Below the pieces are notes generated by a model that had not been told where the DNA came from, did not search any database, and saw only the letters and a list, made by a program, of their open reading frames with translations. DNA of 47,437 nucleotides from CAZTAO01 sp964611645 (lineage in GTDB: Bacteria; Armatimonadota; UBA5829): NCBI GenBank assembly GCA_964611645.1, contig CAZTAO010000037.1, positions 1 to 47,437 of the forward strand, given 5' to 3'. Both the position numbers and the translations under genes were made by a program. Positions 16,025 through 23,380 of this stretch are shown here, piece after piece (position 1 is the stretch's first letter; every line of letters starts with the position of its first letter).

Positions 16025-16693
16025 ATGAACCCCGAGCTTACCGACAGGCAACAGCAGATACTCAACATAATAGCGGGCTGTATCAGGGAAATAGGCAGGC
16101 CGCCCAGTATATGCGAGCTTATGGATCAGATGGGTGTGGCCAGCCCCAACGGTATAGCCAAGCATCTGAAGGCGCTCGCACAGAAAGGCTACATCGAGTT
16201 GATGGGCGGCGCAAGAGGGATTCGCCTGCTTGCCAACGCTGAAGAAATATCTTATACTAATAGTGTTGATGACCGTAACTATTCACCAGATGTAGCGTTT
16301 GTACCATTGGTAGGCCGAATCGCGGCGGGCGCGCCGATATTATCCCAGGAGTATTTTGAGGGGATGCTGCCGGTGCCCGAGGAAATGGTTCGAGGTTTGG
16401 CCGAGACTATGTTCCTTGAGGTCAAGGGAGACAGTATGATTGGGGAGGGCATAATGCCCGGAGACCTGGTCCTGCTGGAGAAGAGAGACAGCGTATCCAA
16501 CGGCGAGTTGGCCGGAGTTATGCTAGAGGATGAGGCGACTGTGAAGCGATATTACAGGCAAGGCAATATCCTCAGGCTGGAACCGGCGAACGCAAACTAT
16601 CAACCAATCGTCATAGATTTAGCCAGCGGAGCGCAGTGTCAGGTAGTAGGTAGAGTGGTGGGGCTTCTGAGAAGCTACAGGAGAGCGAGATGA
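16025..16693 (+). CDS. lexA: LexA repressor
   Basis: 222 residues. The N-terminal winged helix (residues 1-70: LTDRQQQILNIIAGCIREIG, PPSICELMDQMGVASPNGIAKHLKAL, GYIEL) is standard LexA. The S24 self-cleavage domain follows: cleavage bond Ala101-Gly102 in VGRIAAGAPIL, nucleophile Ser137 in VKGDSMIGEGI, and general base Lys174 in DEATVKRYY. On DNA damage RecA-filaments would trigger self-cleavage and derepress the SOS genes. GAGGGAG lies before the ATG. The palindrome at 15991-16010 suggests autoregulation. The last four bases overlap the start of the next gene (ATGA). Confidence 0.97.
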   Translation: MNPELTDRQQQILNIIAGCIREIGRPPSICELMDQMGVASPNGIAKHLKALAQKGYIELMGGARGIRLLANAEEISYTNSVDDRNYSPDVAFVPLVGRIAAGAPILSQEYFEGMLPVPEEMVRGLAETMFLEVKGDSMIGEGIMPGDLVLLEKRDSVSNGELAGVMLEDEATVKRYYRQGNILRLEPANANYQPIVIDLASGAQCQVVGRVVGLLRSYRRAR

Positions 16694-17193
16694 CAACGGT
16701 CATGTACAATAGCAGAATCAACGACAGAACCATTAGAACCAGTAAAACACGAAAACACTTCAACGCGCTGCCTTTGCTGATGGCGGGGCTGGTAGGGTTG
16801 CTGCTTTGGCGGCTCGGCCCGGCTGCGGCTGTAGGAGCGTGTATGATAATTGTTGGCCGAAGGGTCGGCGCGGGTAGATCGACAGGCGTCACCGAGTGGT
16901 TGAGGACTGCCGCAAGAGTGCGAGTCGCTGCTGTAACATTTGGGGTAGCTCTGATAGTTGCCGGAACCTTGGTAACCATGCCGTCGGCCATAAATGGTCC
17001 GGCGGACCTACGGGGGGCAGTCGGTTATCTGGCTCTGCAGTGCGCGGGGCTGATAGGCGCGCCGTTGTTCGCACTTCTCAGCTTCCAGTCCCTCAGCAGG
17101 GCTGCGAAGCAGGGGCGTCCGGCAAGACCGGTGAAGAACCTCAGCTACGCGGCCAGGCATTGCGAGCCGATAAAAGTCAAGATTGCTGTGTGA
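16690..17193 (+). CDS. Small membrane protein coupled to lexA
   Basis: 167 residues with a basic N-terminus and about three to four hydrophobic segments (ALPLLMAGLVGLLLWRLGPAAAVGACMII; AAVTFGVALIVAGTLVTM; LALQCAGLIGAPLFALLSF), then a basic tail. I do not recognise the family. Its ATG overlaps the lexA stop codon (ATGA), so it is translationally coupled and must be under the same operator. It could therefore be an SOS-induced membrane protein, for instance one that delays division as YneA and SidA do, but no sequence similarity to those is visible. Confidence 0.75.
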   Translation: MTTVMYNSRINDRTIRTSKTRKHFNALPLLMAGLVGLLLWRLGPAAAVGACMIIVGRRVGAGRSTGVTEWLRTAARVRVAAVTFGVALIVAGTLVTMPSAINGPADLRGAVGYLALQCAGLIGAPLFALLSFQSLSRAAKQGRPARPVKNLSYAARHCEPIKVKIAV

Positions 17194-17254
17194 ATTAAGG
17201 ATTGTCGTGCGAGCGGCAGTATAGCGTAACCATAGACTCTCTCCTCAAAGTCAG

Positions 17255-17276
17255 GGCGGGCCACCATCGGCCCGCC
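17255..17276 (+). terminator. Rho-independent terminator of the lexA operon
   Basis: GGCGGGCC and GGCCCGCC form a perfect 8-bp G/C stem with a six-base loop (ACCATC), followed by TTGTCT. It lies 60 bases after the stop of the membrane protein gene. Confidence 0.8.
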
Positions 17277-17292
17277 TTGTCTGCATGTTGCC

Positions 17293-17623
17293 GTCCATTT
17301 CGACTCCGCTCAATGAACGGTGCCGCTGGTTGAGCGCAGTCGAAACCGCTTGGGACAAGCAGACTCCGGCTTGCGTCCATTTCGACTCCGCTCAATGAAC
17401 GGTGNNNNNNNNNNNNNNNNNNNNNNNNNNNNNNNNNNNNNNNNNNNNNNNNNNNNNNNNNNNNNNNNNNNNNNNNNNNNNNNNNNNNNNNNNNNNNNNN
17501 NNNNCTTGCGTCCATTTCGACTCCGCTCAATGAACGGTGCCGCTGGTTGAGCGCAGTCGAAACCCCTTGGGACACGCAGACTCCGGGTTGTGTTCATTTC
17601 GACTCCGCTCAATGAATGGGTGT
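17293..17623. repeat. 82-bp tandem repeat with inverted TTTCGACTCCGCTCAA arms, interrupted by a gap
   Basis: Copies of GTCCATTTCGACTCCGCTCA start at 17293, 17375, 17510 and, with changes, 17592; the spacing is 82 bases wherever no gap intervenes. Each unit also contains TTGAGCGCAGTCGAAA, nearly the reverse complement of TTTCGACTCCGCTCAA, so every unit can fold as a hairpin. At least four units exist and the real number is unknown. The intervening sequence is the repeat itself, so it is not a CRISPR array. Confidence 0.85.
17405..17504. other. Assembly gap (100 N)
   Basis: Exactly 100 Ns, a conventional placeholder length, lie within the 82-bp tandem repeat. The assembler probably could not resolve the copy number. 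Reading frames crossing it are meaningless. Confidence 0.98.
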
Positions 17624-17628
17624 TTTGT

Positions 17629-17657
17629 TTGACAGTTAGTTCGGTATCAAGTATTAT
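17629..17657 (+). promoter_or_regulatory. Sigma70-type promoter of the 17691 gene
   Basis: TTGACA at 17629-17634, a 17-base spacer and TATTAT at 17652-17657, 33 bases before the GTG start of the hydrolase-like gene. It may also drive tatD and the genes after it. Confidence 0.8.
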
Positions 17658-17690
17658 GCGGTTTGGAGCGGGCTATTGGGAGAGATCAGA

Positions 17691-18494
17691 GTGACCGGCA
17701 TAAAGCATAACAACACGAAAGCAAATCACCACCAGTGCACGGACAGCGGGTCCGGGGCTGCGATTGTGATTATCACCGGCCTGCCGGGAACCGGCGAGTG
17801 GTTTACCTACCAGTCAGCAGGGCTTGCGGACCGGTATCGGGTGATCGTGTGCGGCTGGCCTGCTTCAATGTCTGCCAACTATGACGTCGCGGCACTCAAG
17901 GCTGCCGTCCTCGGCTCGATGGAAGATGCGGGAGTGCGGTCTGCTGCTATCGTGGGTTATCAGTTGGGCGCTGCGGTGGCGTTGCGGATCGCTGTTGAGC
18001 ATCCCGAGCGCACCGCCGCGCTGATCCTCGCCTCCGCCATCCCCGGGCCTATGTATCGCAGCGAGGGCGAACTCGGCAACTACCTCTCACCCATCGGCGC
18101 GGTCTCGGAGGGTTTCCTTAAGAGGATTCTCGACCCCGTGAAGAAGCTCTTTGGCAAACGTCCACCGGAGACGAAGCCTGATGCGCAGGCATCGGATGAG
18201 GGCGAACTGCCGGCAGTGCACATGGACATACCTGCGCTGAAAAGCATTCTTAAGGACTTCAGCCGCGTGGACGAGCGCCCGCTGGCCCCGTCGGTTGAGA
18301 TGCCATCCCTTGTGGTTGCAGGCTCCAGGGAACCGGATTTCGTGCTATCGGCCGCTGCGTTCCTGGCTCAGAGCATCGATGATGCCGAGTTGGAGATCAT
18401 AGAGGGCGCGGACAGCCGCTATTTCTACACCATGAATGACCGGTTCAACAACCTGATCCAGGATTTCCTGACTCGCAGAGTCGCATCTTTCTAG
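17691..18494 (+). CDS. Alpha/beta-hydrolase-fold protein lacking the catalytic residues
   Basis: 267 residues with alpha/beta-hydrolase architecture: an IVIITGLPGTGEWF oxyanion-loop region, RYRVIVCGWPAS, the nucleophile-elbow region AIVGYQLGAAVALRIAVEHP, a lid region, PSLVVAGSREPDFV and ELEIIEGADSRYF. In active relatives the elbow is GxSxG, but here it is GYQLG, with Gln at position 91. The segment where the catalytic His is expected (usually GxGH) reads GADSRYF. It is likely a non-catalytic homologue, perhaps a binding or regulatory protein. GTG 17691 follows GGGAGAG; a TTG at 17676 is less likely because it lies within that ribosome binding site. Confidence 0.8.
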   Translation: MTGIKHNNTKANHHQCTDSGSGAAIVIITGLPGTGEWFTYQSAGLADRYRVIVCGWPASMSANYDVAALKAAVLGSMEDAGVRSAAIVGYQLGAAVALRIAVEHPERTAALILASAIPGPMYRSEGELGNYLSPIGAVSEGFLKRILDPVKKLFGKRPPETKPDAQASDEGELPAVHMDIPALKSILKDFSRVDERPLAPSVEMPSLVVAGSREPDFVLSAAAFLAQSIDDAELEIIEGADSRYFYTMNDRFNNLIQDFLTRRVASF

Positions 18495-18504
18495 ACGTGA
18501 TACC

Positions 18505-18573
18505 GTCGTGCTGAACTTGATTCAGCATCTACTTCCGACCGAGAGGAGACCCTGAATCAAGTTCAGGGTGACG
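18505..18573. repeat. Long inverted repeat between the hydrolase-like gene and tatD
   Basis: CTGAACTTGATTCAG at 18511-18525 and CTGAATCAAGTTCAG at 18552-18566 are perfect 15-base complements separated by 26 bases. The outer GTCGTG and GGGTGACG sequences resemble the dispersed repeat type common in environmental genomes. It could fold in RNA and separate the two genes, but there is no T-run. Confidence 0.7.
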
Positions 18574-18626
18574 TGTTAACGCCGCCGTCGCTCAGTAGTC
18601 GCTTTGATTTGGTAAGGTGGCAGGGC

Positions 18627-19406
18627 TTGCTGGTTGACACTCATACGCACCTGACGGACCCTCGTTTTGCGGACGACCTCGACTCCGTGATCGCTCGCGC
18701 CACGCAGGCCGGTGTTGAAAGGCTGGTTGTCTGTGGATACGATATCGCCAGCAGCCGGGCGGCGGTTGACCTGGCTGATCGACACCCAAACATCTTTGCC
18801 ACAGTCGGTGTGCATCCCCACGATTCCAAGACCTGGGACTCACGCTCTCCCCAGATTATCCATGAACTGAGTTCCCACAAGAAAGCGCTGGCAATCGGCG
18901 AAACGGGTCTGGATTATCACTACGACAACAGCCCCCGCGAAGACCAGATCAGGGCATTTCGCGAGCATATAGAGCTGGCAATCGAGATCGGCAAGCCCAT
19001 AATACTCCACAGCCGCTCAGCAATGCCGGAGACTTTGGCTACCCTGAGGGATTACAAAGGCAGGCTGCCAAACACGGTATTTCACTGCTTCTCAGGCGAT
19101 GTTGACGACCTCCAGGCTGTGCTGGAACTCGGCTGCTGGATAGGGGTCGACGGCCCGGTGACGTTTCCATCGTCCCACAAGCTGCGGCAGGTAGTGGCCG
19201 CTTGCCCGAGAGACCGCCTGCTGCTGGAGACCGACTGCCCGTATATGTCCCCTGTGCCGTTCAGGGGCAAGCGGAACGAACCCGGCTACGTGACGTATAT
19301 AGCCAGAGCAGTAGCGCAGGAGTGGGGCGTATCGGACACCCAGGTGGCGGAGATAACCACAAGCAACACGCAGTCGTTTTTCAACAACTCACTCGAGGAG
19401 GGGTAG
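18627..19406 (+). CDS. tatD: TatD family metal-dependent hydrolase (DNase)
   Basis: 259 residues, the normal TatD length. Metal-binding motifs are all visible: DTHTHL near the N-terminus, TVGVHPHD, AIGETGLDYHYD, IILHSRSA, VFHCFSGD and LLLETDCPYMSP. TatD proteins are 3'-5' exonucleases or D-aminoacyl-tRNA deacylase-like hydrolases in the cytoplasm. An open frame reaches back to a GTG at 18573, but TTG 18627 has AAGGTGG six bases upstream and starts right at the conserved domain. The next gene starts one base after the stop, so they are co-transcribed. Confidence 0.92.
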   Translation: MLVDTHTHLTDPRFADDLDSVIARATQAGVERLVVCGYDIASSRAAVDLADRHPNIFATVGVHPHDSKTWDSRSPQIIHELSSHKKALAIGETGLDYHYDNSPREDQIRAFREHIELAIEIGKPIILHSRSAMPETLATLRDYKGRLPNTVFHCFSGDVDDLQAVLELGCWIGVDGPVTFPSSHKLRQVVAACPRDRLLLETDCPYMSPVPFRGKRNEPGYVTYIARAVAQEWGVSDTQVAEITTSNTQSFFNNSLEEG

Positions 19407-19407
19407 G

Positions 19408-20502
19408 ATGGCTAAGGGTAGACCGCTGAGGCTCAGGCCGCTGGGCATTATGGACGTGCTGGACGAGACCATAGAGCTGTATCGCAGCAACTTCCTGCTG
19501 CTGGTGGGGATCACGGCGATTGTGCAGATACCGATCATGCTGCTCAACCCGATGGACAACCTCGCCTCGATGATGGCAGAAAAGATGGATCCCAGGGGGA
19601 TCGCCCAGTTTATAGGAGCCATTGTTCTGTGGTTCCTGCTGTATGCGGTTGTTGCGACACCGCTTATGACGGGCGTGCTCACCGGCGCAATATCCGAGCG
19701 CTACCTGTCTCGTGTGACCACCATCGTCGACAGCTACAAGCGAATCCTGCGGTCGGGCACTTTCCCGAGGCTCATCGGGGCCAACCTCATAGTTGTCGGG
19801 CTTGTCCTCGGCTACTGTCTCGTTGTTGGAATCATAGTTGCCGCGATAATATTCGGTATGGGCGCATTCTCGGCATCACAGTCCTCGGCGCCCGAGGTCA
19901 TCGGGGTGATCCTGATTGTGCTGTTCGTTATGGCCGCGATTGTGCCGTTGTTCTGGTTTGCTATCGCCGCGACGCTCACGCCCGCTGCGGTGGTAATAGA
20001 GTCTCTTCGCCCGTGGGAGGCCGTCAAACGCAGCCTCGCGCTGACCAAGGGGATGATATGGAGCATTGTTGCTGCTTCTCTCATCGTAGGGATCGCCGTC
20101 GCGATAATGCAGTCTGTTCTCACGGCTCCATTTCAGTTGCTGTTGATGCTTTCACCGATGATGAAGGGCGCGTCACCGTCCGGTATGGAGATGCCGTTCT
20201 GGTTCAGCCTTGTGCAGGCTATCGTGGCGGCGTTGTTTGCTCCGCTTACCTACATATTCTACGTCCTGTTTTACTACGACGCCCGTGTGCGCAAAGAGGG
20301 TTTCGACCTCGTGATGCTTGCGGAGCAGTTGGACAGCGGCGGGCATAAAGGCCTTTCCTTCGGCGCATCGACCCACCCCGAGGAGCGCGACGAATCGTGG
20401 AGGACCACCGAACCGGGCGAACCTGCCCAGGAACCCAAAGAACCGATGGAACCTAAAGAACCCATGGAACCAATGGAACCACCAAAAGATGAACCTGTTT
20501 AG
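19408..20502 (+). CDS. Polytopic membrane protein with a Pro/Glu-rich tail
   Basis: 364 residues. After a soluble start (PLGIMDVLDETIELYRSNF) come about six hydrophobic segments including LLVGITAIVQIPIMLL, FLLYAVVATPLMTGVLTGAI, LIVVGLVLGYCLVVGIIVAAII and ALFAPLTYIFYVLFYYDARVR. This outline resembles the membrane domain of glycerophosphodiester phosphodiesterases and YciC-like proteins. The tail consists of EPKEPMEP-type repeats, probably disordered. GAGGAGGGG sits just before the ATG. In this set (with DUF4129, DUF4350 and MoxR) it is likely part of a membrane complex; the specific role is unknown. Confidence 0.8.
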   Translation: MAKGRPLRLRPLGIMDVLDETIELYRSNFLLLVGITAIVQIPIMLLNPMDNLASMMAEKMDPRGIAQFIGAIVLWFLLYAVVATPLMTGVLTGAISERYLSRVTTIVDSYKRILRSGTFPRLIGANLIVVGLVLGYCLVVGIIVAAIIFGMGAFSASQSSAPEVIGVILIVLFVMAAIVPLFWFAIAATLTPAAVVIESLRPWEAVKRSLALTKGMIWSIVAASLIVGIAVAIMQSVLTAPFQLLLMLSPMMKGASPSGMEMPFWFSLVQAIVAALFAPLTYIFYVLFYYDARVRKEGFDLVMLAEQLDSGGHKGLSFGASTHPEERDESWRTTEPGEPAQEPKEPMEPKEPMEPMEPPKDEPV

Positions 20503-21211
20503 GCGCTGTATCCTGCCGGGCATCCTTGCGATGCTCGCGGTTCTCGCTATAGCCGGGCCTGTGTTTTGCACGGACGAGGCAACGGTCTCGCGCGAGTTGG
20601 ACAAAGTGCTGAGCGCTCCCGAGTTCAACAATCTGCGAGGCACGCTTTGGTGGGAACGCGTGATGATGGCCATCGAAAGAAAGATCCTCGAGTGGGCTTC
20701 GCGGATGCCGTCACTTGGCGGGATCGGCCACGGAACCTCACTGATCCTCGCGGTGGTGGTGGTCGCGGCAGTGATAATACTGGGGATCGTTATCTACAAA
20801 CGGATGTCTAGAGGAAAGGTGGAGCGGGTTACCCGGGCAAAGTCGTGGTTCCGGAAGGGTGAAGAGAAGCTCTCCGGCAGGCAATTGATGAGCAAGGCCG
20901 ATGAGACGGCGGGCGCCGGGGATAACCTCAATGCGTTCCGCCTGGCCTATCTCGCTATTCTGGTGCGGCTGGATGAGGTCGGGGCCATCAAGTTCAAGCA
21001 CGACAAGACCAACTGGGAATACCTCATGCAGATAAAGGCAGGCCAGCTTGCCGAGTTTCGCCCCAAGCTCCGTGACATCACCATATCCTTTGACAACGCA
21101 TTCTACGGAGGCAAAGGGGCCGGTTTTGAGGACTACGAGCAGGCCGGCCAGTTGTACAAAGAGATCGAGCGCTCCGCGGCGGTAGTCGCTCCGGCAGAGG
21201 GTGGGGCATAG
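20489..21211 (+). CDS. DUF4129-like membrane protein
   Basis: 240 residues: signal sequence (RRCILPGILAMLAVLAIAGPVFC), a soluble segment with LRGTLWWERVMMAIERKILEW, one membrane helix (SLILAVVVVAAVIILGIVIY), and a cytoplasmic domain with LNAFRLAYLAILVRLDEVGAIKFKHDKTNWEYL and YEQAGQLYKEIE. The domain matches DUF4129-type proteins found with MoxR ATPases. ATG 20489 overlaps the end of the upstream gene by 14 bases, suggesting coupling. A Pro-rich upstream frame is a shadow of that gene's tail. Confidence 0.82.
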   Translation: MNLFRRCILPGILAMLAVLAIAGPVFCTDEATVSRELDKVLSAPEFNNLRGTLWWERVMMAIERKILEWASRMPSLGGIGHGTSLILAVVVVAAVIILGIVIYKRMSRGKVERVTRAKSWFRKGEEKLSGRQLMSKADETAGAGDNLNAFRLAYLAILVRLDEVGAIKFKHDKTNWEYLMQIKAGQLAEFRPKLRDITISFDNAFYGGKGAGFEDYEQAGQLYKEIERSAAVVAPAEGGA

Positions 21212-21213
21212 CC

Positions 21214-22176
21214 ATGGCGCGTAAAGACAAGTGGGTATGGCTGGGGCTGGCGGTGGCCATTGTTATTGTCAGTCTGCTTACGGGAAGGCCGATGGAGTCG
21301 GAGTCGCCCTCGTCGCGCAACACCGGCAAGGCTGGAACCAAGGTCCTCTACCTCCTTCTGGGCCGGCTTGGATACAAGACCGAACGGCTCGACAAGCCTC
21401 TCACCGAGATACCCAAAGACACTAAGCTGATCCTGGCGATGGGCCCGATCTCCTCGCTGTCCACCGAAGAACGCGAGTCCCTGGAGAAATGGGTGAGCAG
21501 CGGCGGGACGCTGATGGTGTCAAGGACCATATTCGGGTCGGGAAAGGGCTGGGATGAGCTTGAAGAGGGCCCGATGGGCAAGGGGCAGATAGTCCAGACA
21601 TTTGGCATGACCAACGGCATGCTGGTGTACCGGGAACTGGCGTATGAAGAAGTGAAGGAGATAGAGAAGTACGTGCGCCCCGGGGACAGTATACTCTTCG
21701 ATGAGTACCACCTTGTGAGCCACGATGGCGATGAGGTGTCGGTGTCCCCGCAGGCGAATGCCGCAATCATCCTGCTTTTTGTCGTGGTGCTGGTGGCCTG
21801 CTACGCCAGGGGGCGGCGGTTCGGCGCGGTGCGGGATGAGCTGGAGTTGTCGAGCCTGAGGCCGGGGTTTGAGTATGTGTCGGCGGTTGCTCAGTTGTAC
21901 AAGCGCGCCCACGCCCCGCAGGTCGCCGCGGCATCGCTGTGCAAGACATTCAAGCGCAAACTGTGCTCGAAGCTGGGGCTGCCCTCGGATGCGAGCATCG
22001 AGGATATAATAGAGCAGGCCGAGAACAGCGACATACCGAAGCTGGATGAACTGACCAAGCTGCTGCAGACCTGCGAGCCAGGGGCTGCAAGCGAGCCTAT
22101 GGAAGAATCGGAACTATTACGAGTCGCGCGAGAAATCCACGACATGGAAGAGGAGTTGGGCCTTGAACGAAGCTAA
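21214..22176 (+). CDS. DUF4350-like protein
   Basis: 320 residues: short N-terminal anchor (WVWLGLAVAIVIVSLLTG), a luminal GATase-like alpha/beta domain (GTKVLYLLLGRLGYKTERLD, LILAMGPISSLSTEERESLEKWVSSGGTLMV, SILFDEYHL), a second helix (AAIILLFVVVLVACYARGRRFG) and a cytoplasmic helical tail. This architecture is the DUF4350 pattern. It starts two bases after the DUF4129 stop and overlaps the MoxR start by 14 bases, so all three are made together. In related systems these proteins work with MoxR on envelope or cell-surface assembly. Confidence 0.85.
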   Translation: MARKDKWVWLGLAVAIVIVSLLTGRPMESESPSSRNTGKAGTKVLYLLLGRLGYKTERLDKPLTEIPKDTKLILAMGPISSLSTEERESLEKWVSSGGTLMVSRTIFGSGKGWDELEEGPMGKGQIVQTFGMTNGMLVYRELAYEEVKEIEKYVRPGDSILFDEYHLVSHDGDEVSVSPQANAAIILLFVVVLVACYARGRRFGAVRDELELSSLRPGFEYVSAVAQLYKRAHAPQVAAASLCKTFKRKLCSKLGLPSDASIEDIIEQAENSDIPKLDELTKLLQTCEPGAASEPMEESELLRVAREIHDMEEELGLERS

Positions 22177-23131
22177 CTTGAGCACAATAACGGGGCTGGT
22201 GGACAGCGTCCGCACGGAAGTTGAGAAGGCAGTAGTGGGGCAGGTGGAGGCGGTCGAGCAGGTGATAATCGCCCTCCTGAGCGAGGGGCATGTGCTGCTG
22301 GAAGGTGTGCCGGGGGTGGCCAAGACGCTGCTGGCCCGGTCACTTGCCAGGGCCATATCTGCGGACTTCAAGCGCGTGCAGTTCACCCCGGACCTGATGC
22401 CTTCAGACATCATCGGCACCAACATCTACAACCCCTCGCAGGGGTCATTTACCCTCCGCCAGGGGCCAATATTCACCGGCATAATGCTGGCCGATGAGAT
22501 CAACCGCACCCCACCCAAGACCCAGGCGGCGCTGCTGGAAGCGATGCAGGAGAAGCAGGTCACCATCGACGGCGACCCTTACCCACTTTCACCGCTATTC
22601 ACGGTGCTTGCCACCCAGAACCCCATAGAGTATGAAGGCACCTACCCGCTGCCCGAGGCAGAGCTGGACAGGTTCATGTTCAAGGTGCTGGTCGGCTACC
22701 CCGCGCTGGATACCGAGGTCGGGATTCTCAACAAGCACAACGAGGGCTTCAACGCCAGTCGGTTGGAGGAAGCGGGCATCCAGGCAGTGGTGGATGTGCC
22801 GCAGGTCATCGCCGCCAGGGATGAGGTAAGGAACGTGCGGGTGAGCCAGTCGGTGATAGACTACATCGCCAAGCTGGTGAGAAAGACCCGTGAAAGCCGC
22901 AACCTGGTGCTGGGCGCAAGCCCGAGAGCGGGTGTGAACTGGCTGGCAAGCTCCAAGGTAGTAGCCGCAATGAACGGCCGCGACTTCGTAATCCCTGACG
23001 ACGTAAAGCGCCTGGCAGGCCCGATCCTGAGGCACAGACTGATGCTCCGCCCCGAGTCCGAGATAGAAGGCATATCAGTCAACCGGGTAATAGACGGAGT
23101 GCTGGCAGCGGTCGAGGTGCCGAGGGAGTAG
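22163..23131 (+). CDS. MoxR-family AAA+ ATPase
   Basis: 322 residues. Walker A GVPGVAKT (48-55), Walker B IMLADEIN (107-114), sensor-1 VLATQNPIEYEGTYPLPEAELDRF and sensor-2 region SPRAGVNWL are all present, as are the MoxR-specific FTPDLMPSDIIGTNIY and RQGPIFTG. MoxR proteins act as chaperone-like ATPases that activate or insert metal or partner proteins, usually with a DUF58/VWA protein encoded next door. Here no DUF58 gene follows. It starts at TTG 22163, seven bases after GAGGAG, inside the DUF4350 gene. Confidence 0.95.
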   Translation: MNEANLSTITGLVDSVRTEVEKAVVGQVEAVEQVIIALLSEGHVLLEGVPGVAKTLLARSLARAISADFKRVQFTPDLMPSDIIGTNIYNPSQGSFTLRQGPIFTGIMLADEINRTPPKTQAALLEAMQEKQVTIDGDPYPLSPLFTVLATQNPIEYEGTYPLPEAELDRFMFKVLVGYPALDTEVGILNKHNEGFNASRLEEAGIQAVVDVPQVIAARDEVRNVRVSQSVIDYIAKLVRKTRESRNLVLGASPRAGVNWLASSKVVAAMNGRDFVIPDDVKRLAGPILRHRLMLRPESEIEGISVNRVIDGVLAAVEVPRE

Positions 23132-23146
23132 CTGGGGTAGCAGAGG

Positions 23147-23232
23147 GCAGAGAAGCAGAGAAGCAGAGAAGCTGAGAAGCTGAGAAGCTGAGAGTGGAGA
23201 GTGGAGAATGTGAGAGTGGAGAAGCTGAGAGT
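23147..23232 (+). repeat. GAAGC(A/T)GA purine-rich microsatellite-like repeat
   Basis: Nine- to ten-base units of the type GAGAAGCAGA, GAGAAGCTGA and GAGAGTGGA are iterated just after the MoxR stop. It is strand-biased (almost no C or T) and non-coding. Confidence 0.75.
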
Positions 23233-23239
23233 GTAGATG

Positions 23240-23363
23240 GTCGGGGATATGTTATCCCCGACCCGGTATGTCGGGCATGTTGCCCGGCTCTGCTTGCAGG
23301 ACAGAACTCCCGGATGCAGGCAGCATGCCTGCGGAACCGGGTCAGGGACAGCATGTCCCTGAC
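23240..23363 (+). repeat. Cluster of four short-loop perfect palindromes
   Basis: Four perfect inverted repeats with three-base centres lie in 124 bases: GTCGGGGATA-TGT-TATCC... (23240-23262, 10-bp arms), CGGGCA-TGT-TGCCCG (23272-23286), GCAGGCA-GCA-TGCCTGC (23316-23332), GTCAGGGACA-GCA-TGTCC... (23341-23363, 10-bp arms). The last ends four bases before the GGAGG of the next gene, so in RNA they would form a series of hairpins in its 5' leader. Confidence 0.7.
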
Positions 23364-23380
23364 CATCGGAGGTGTGAGTC

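Noticed and set aside
17293..17623. Possible CRISPR array
   Set aside because: The repeats are tandem with an 82-base period, and the sequence between repeated parts is itself repeated, so there are no unique spacers; no cas gene is near.
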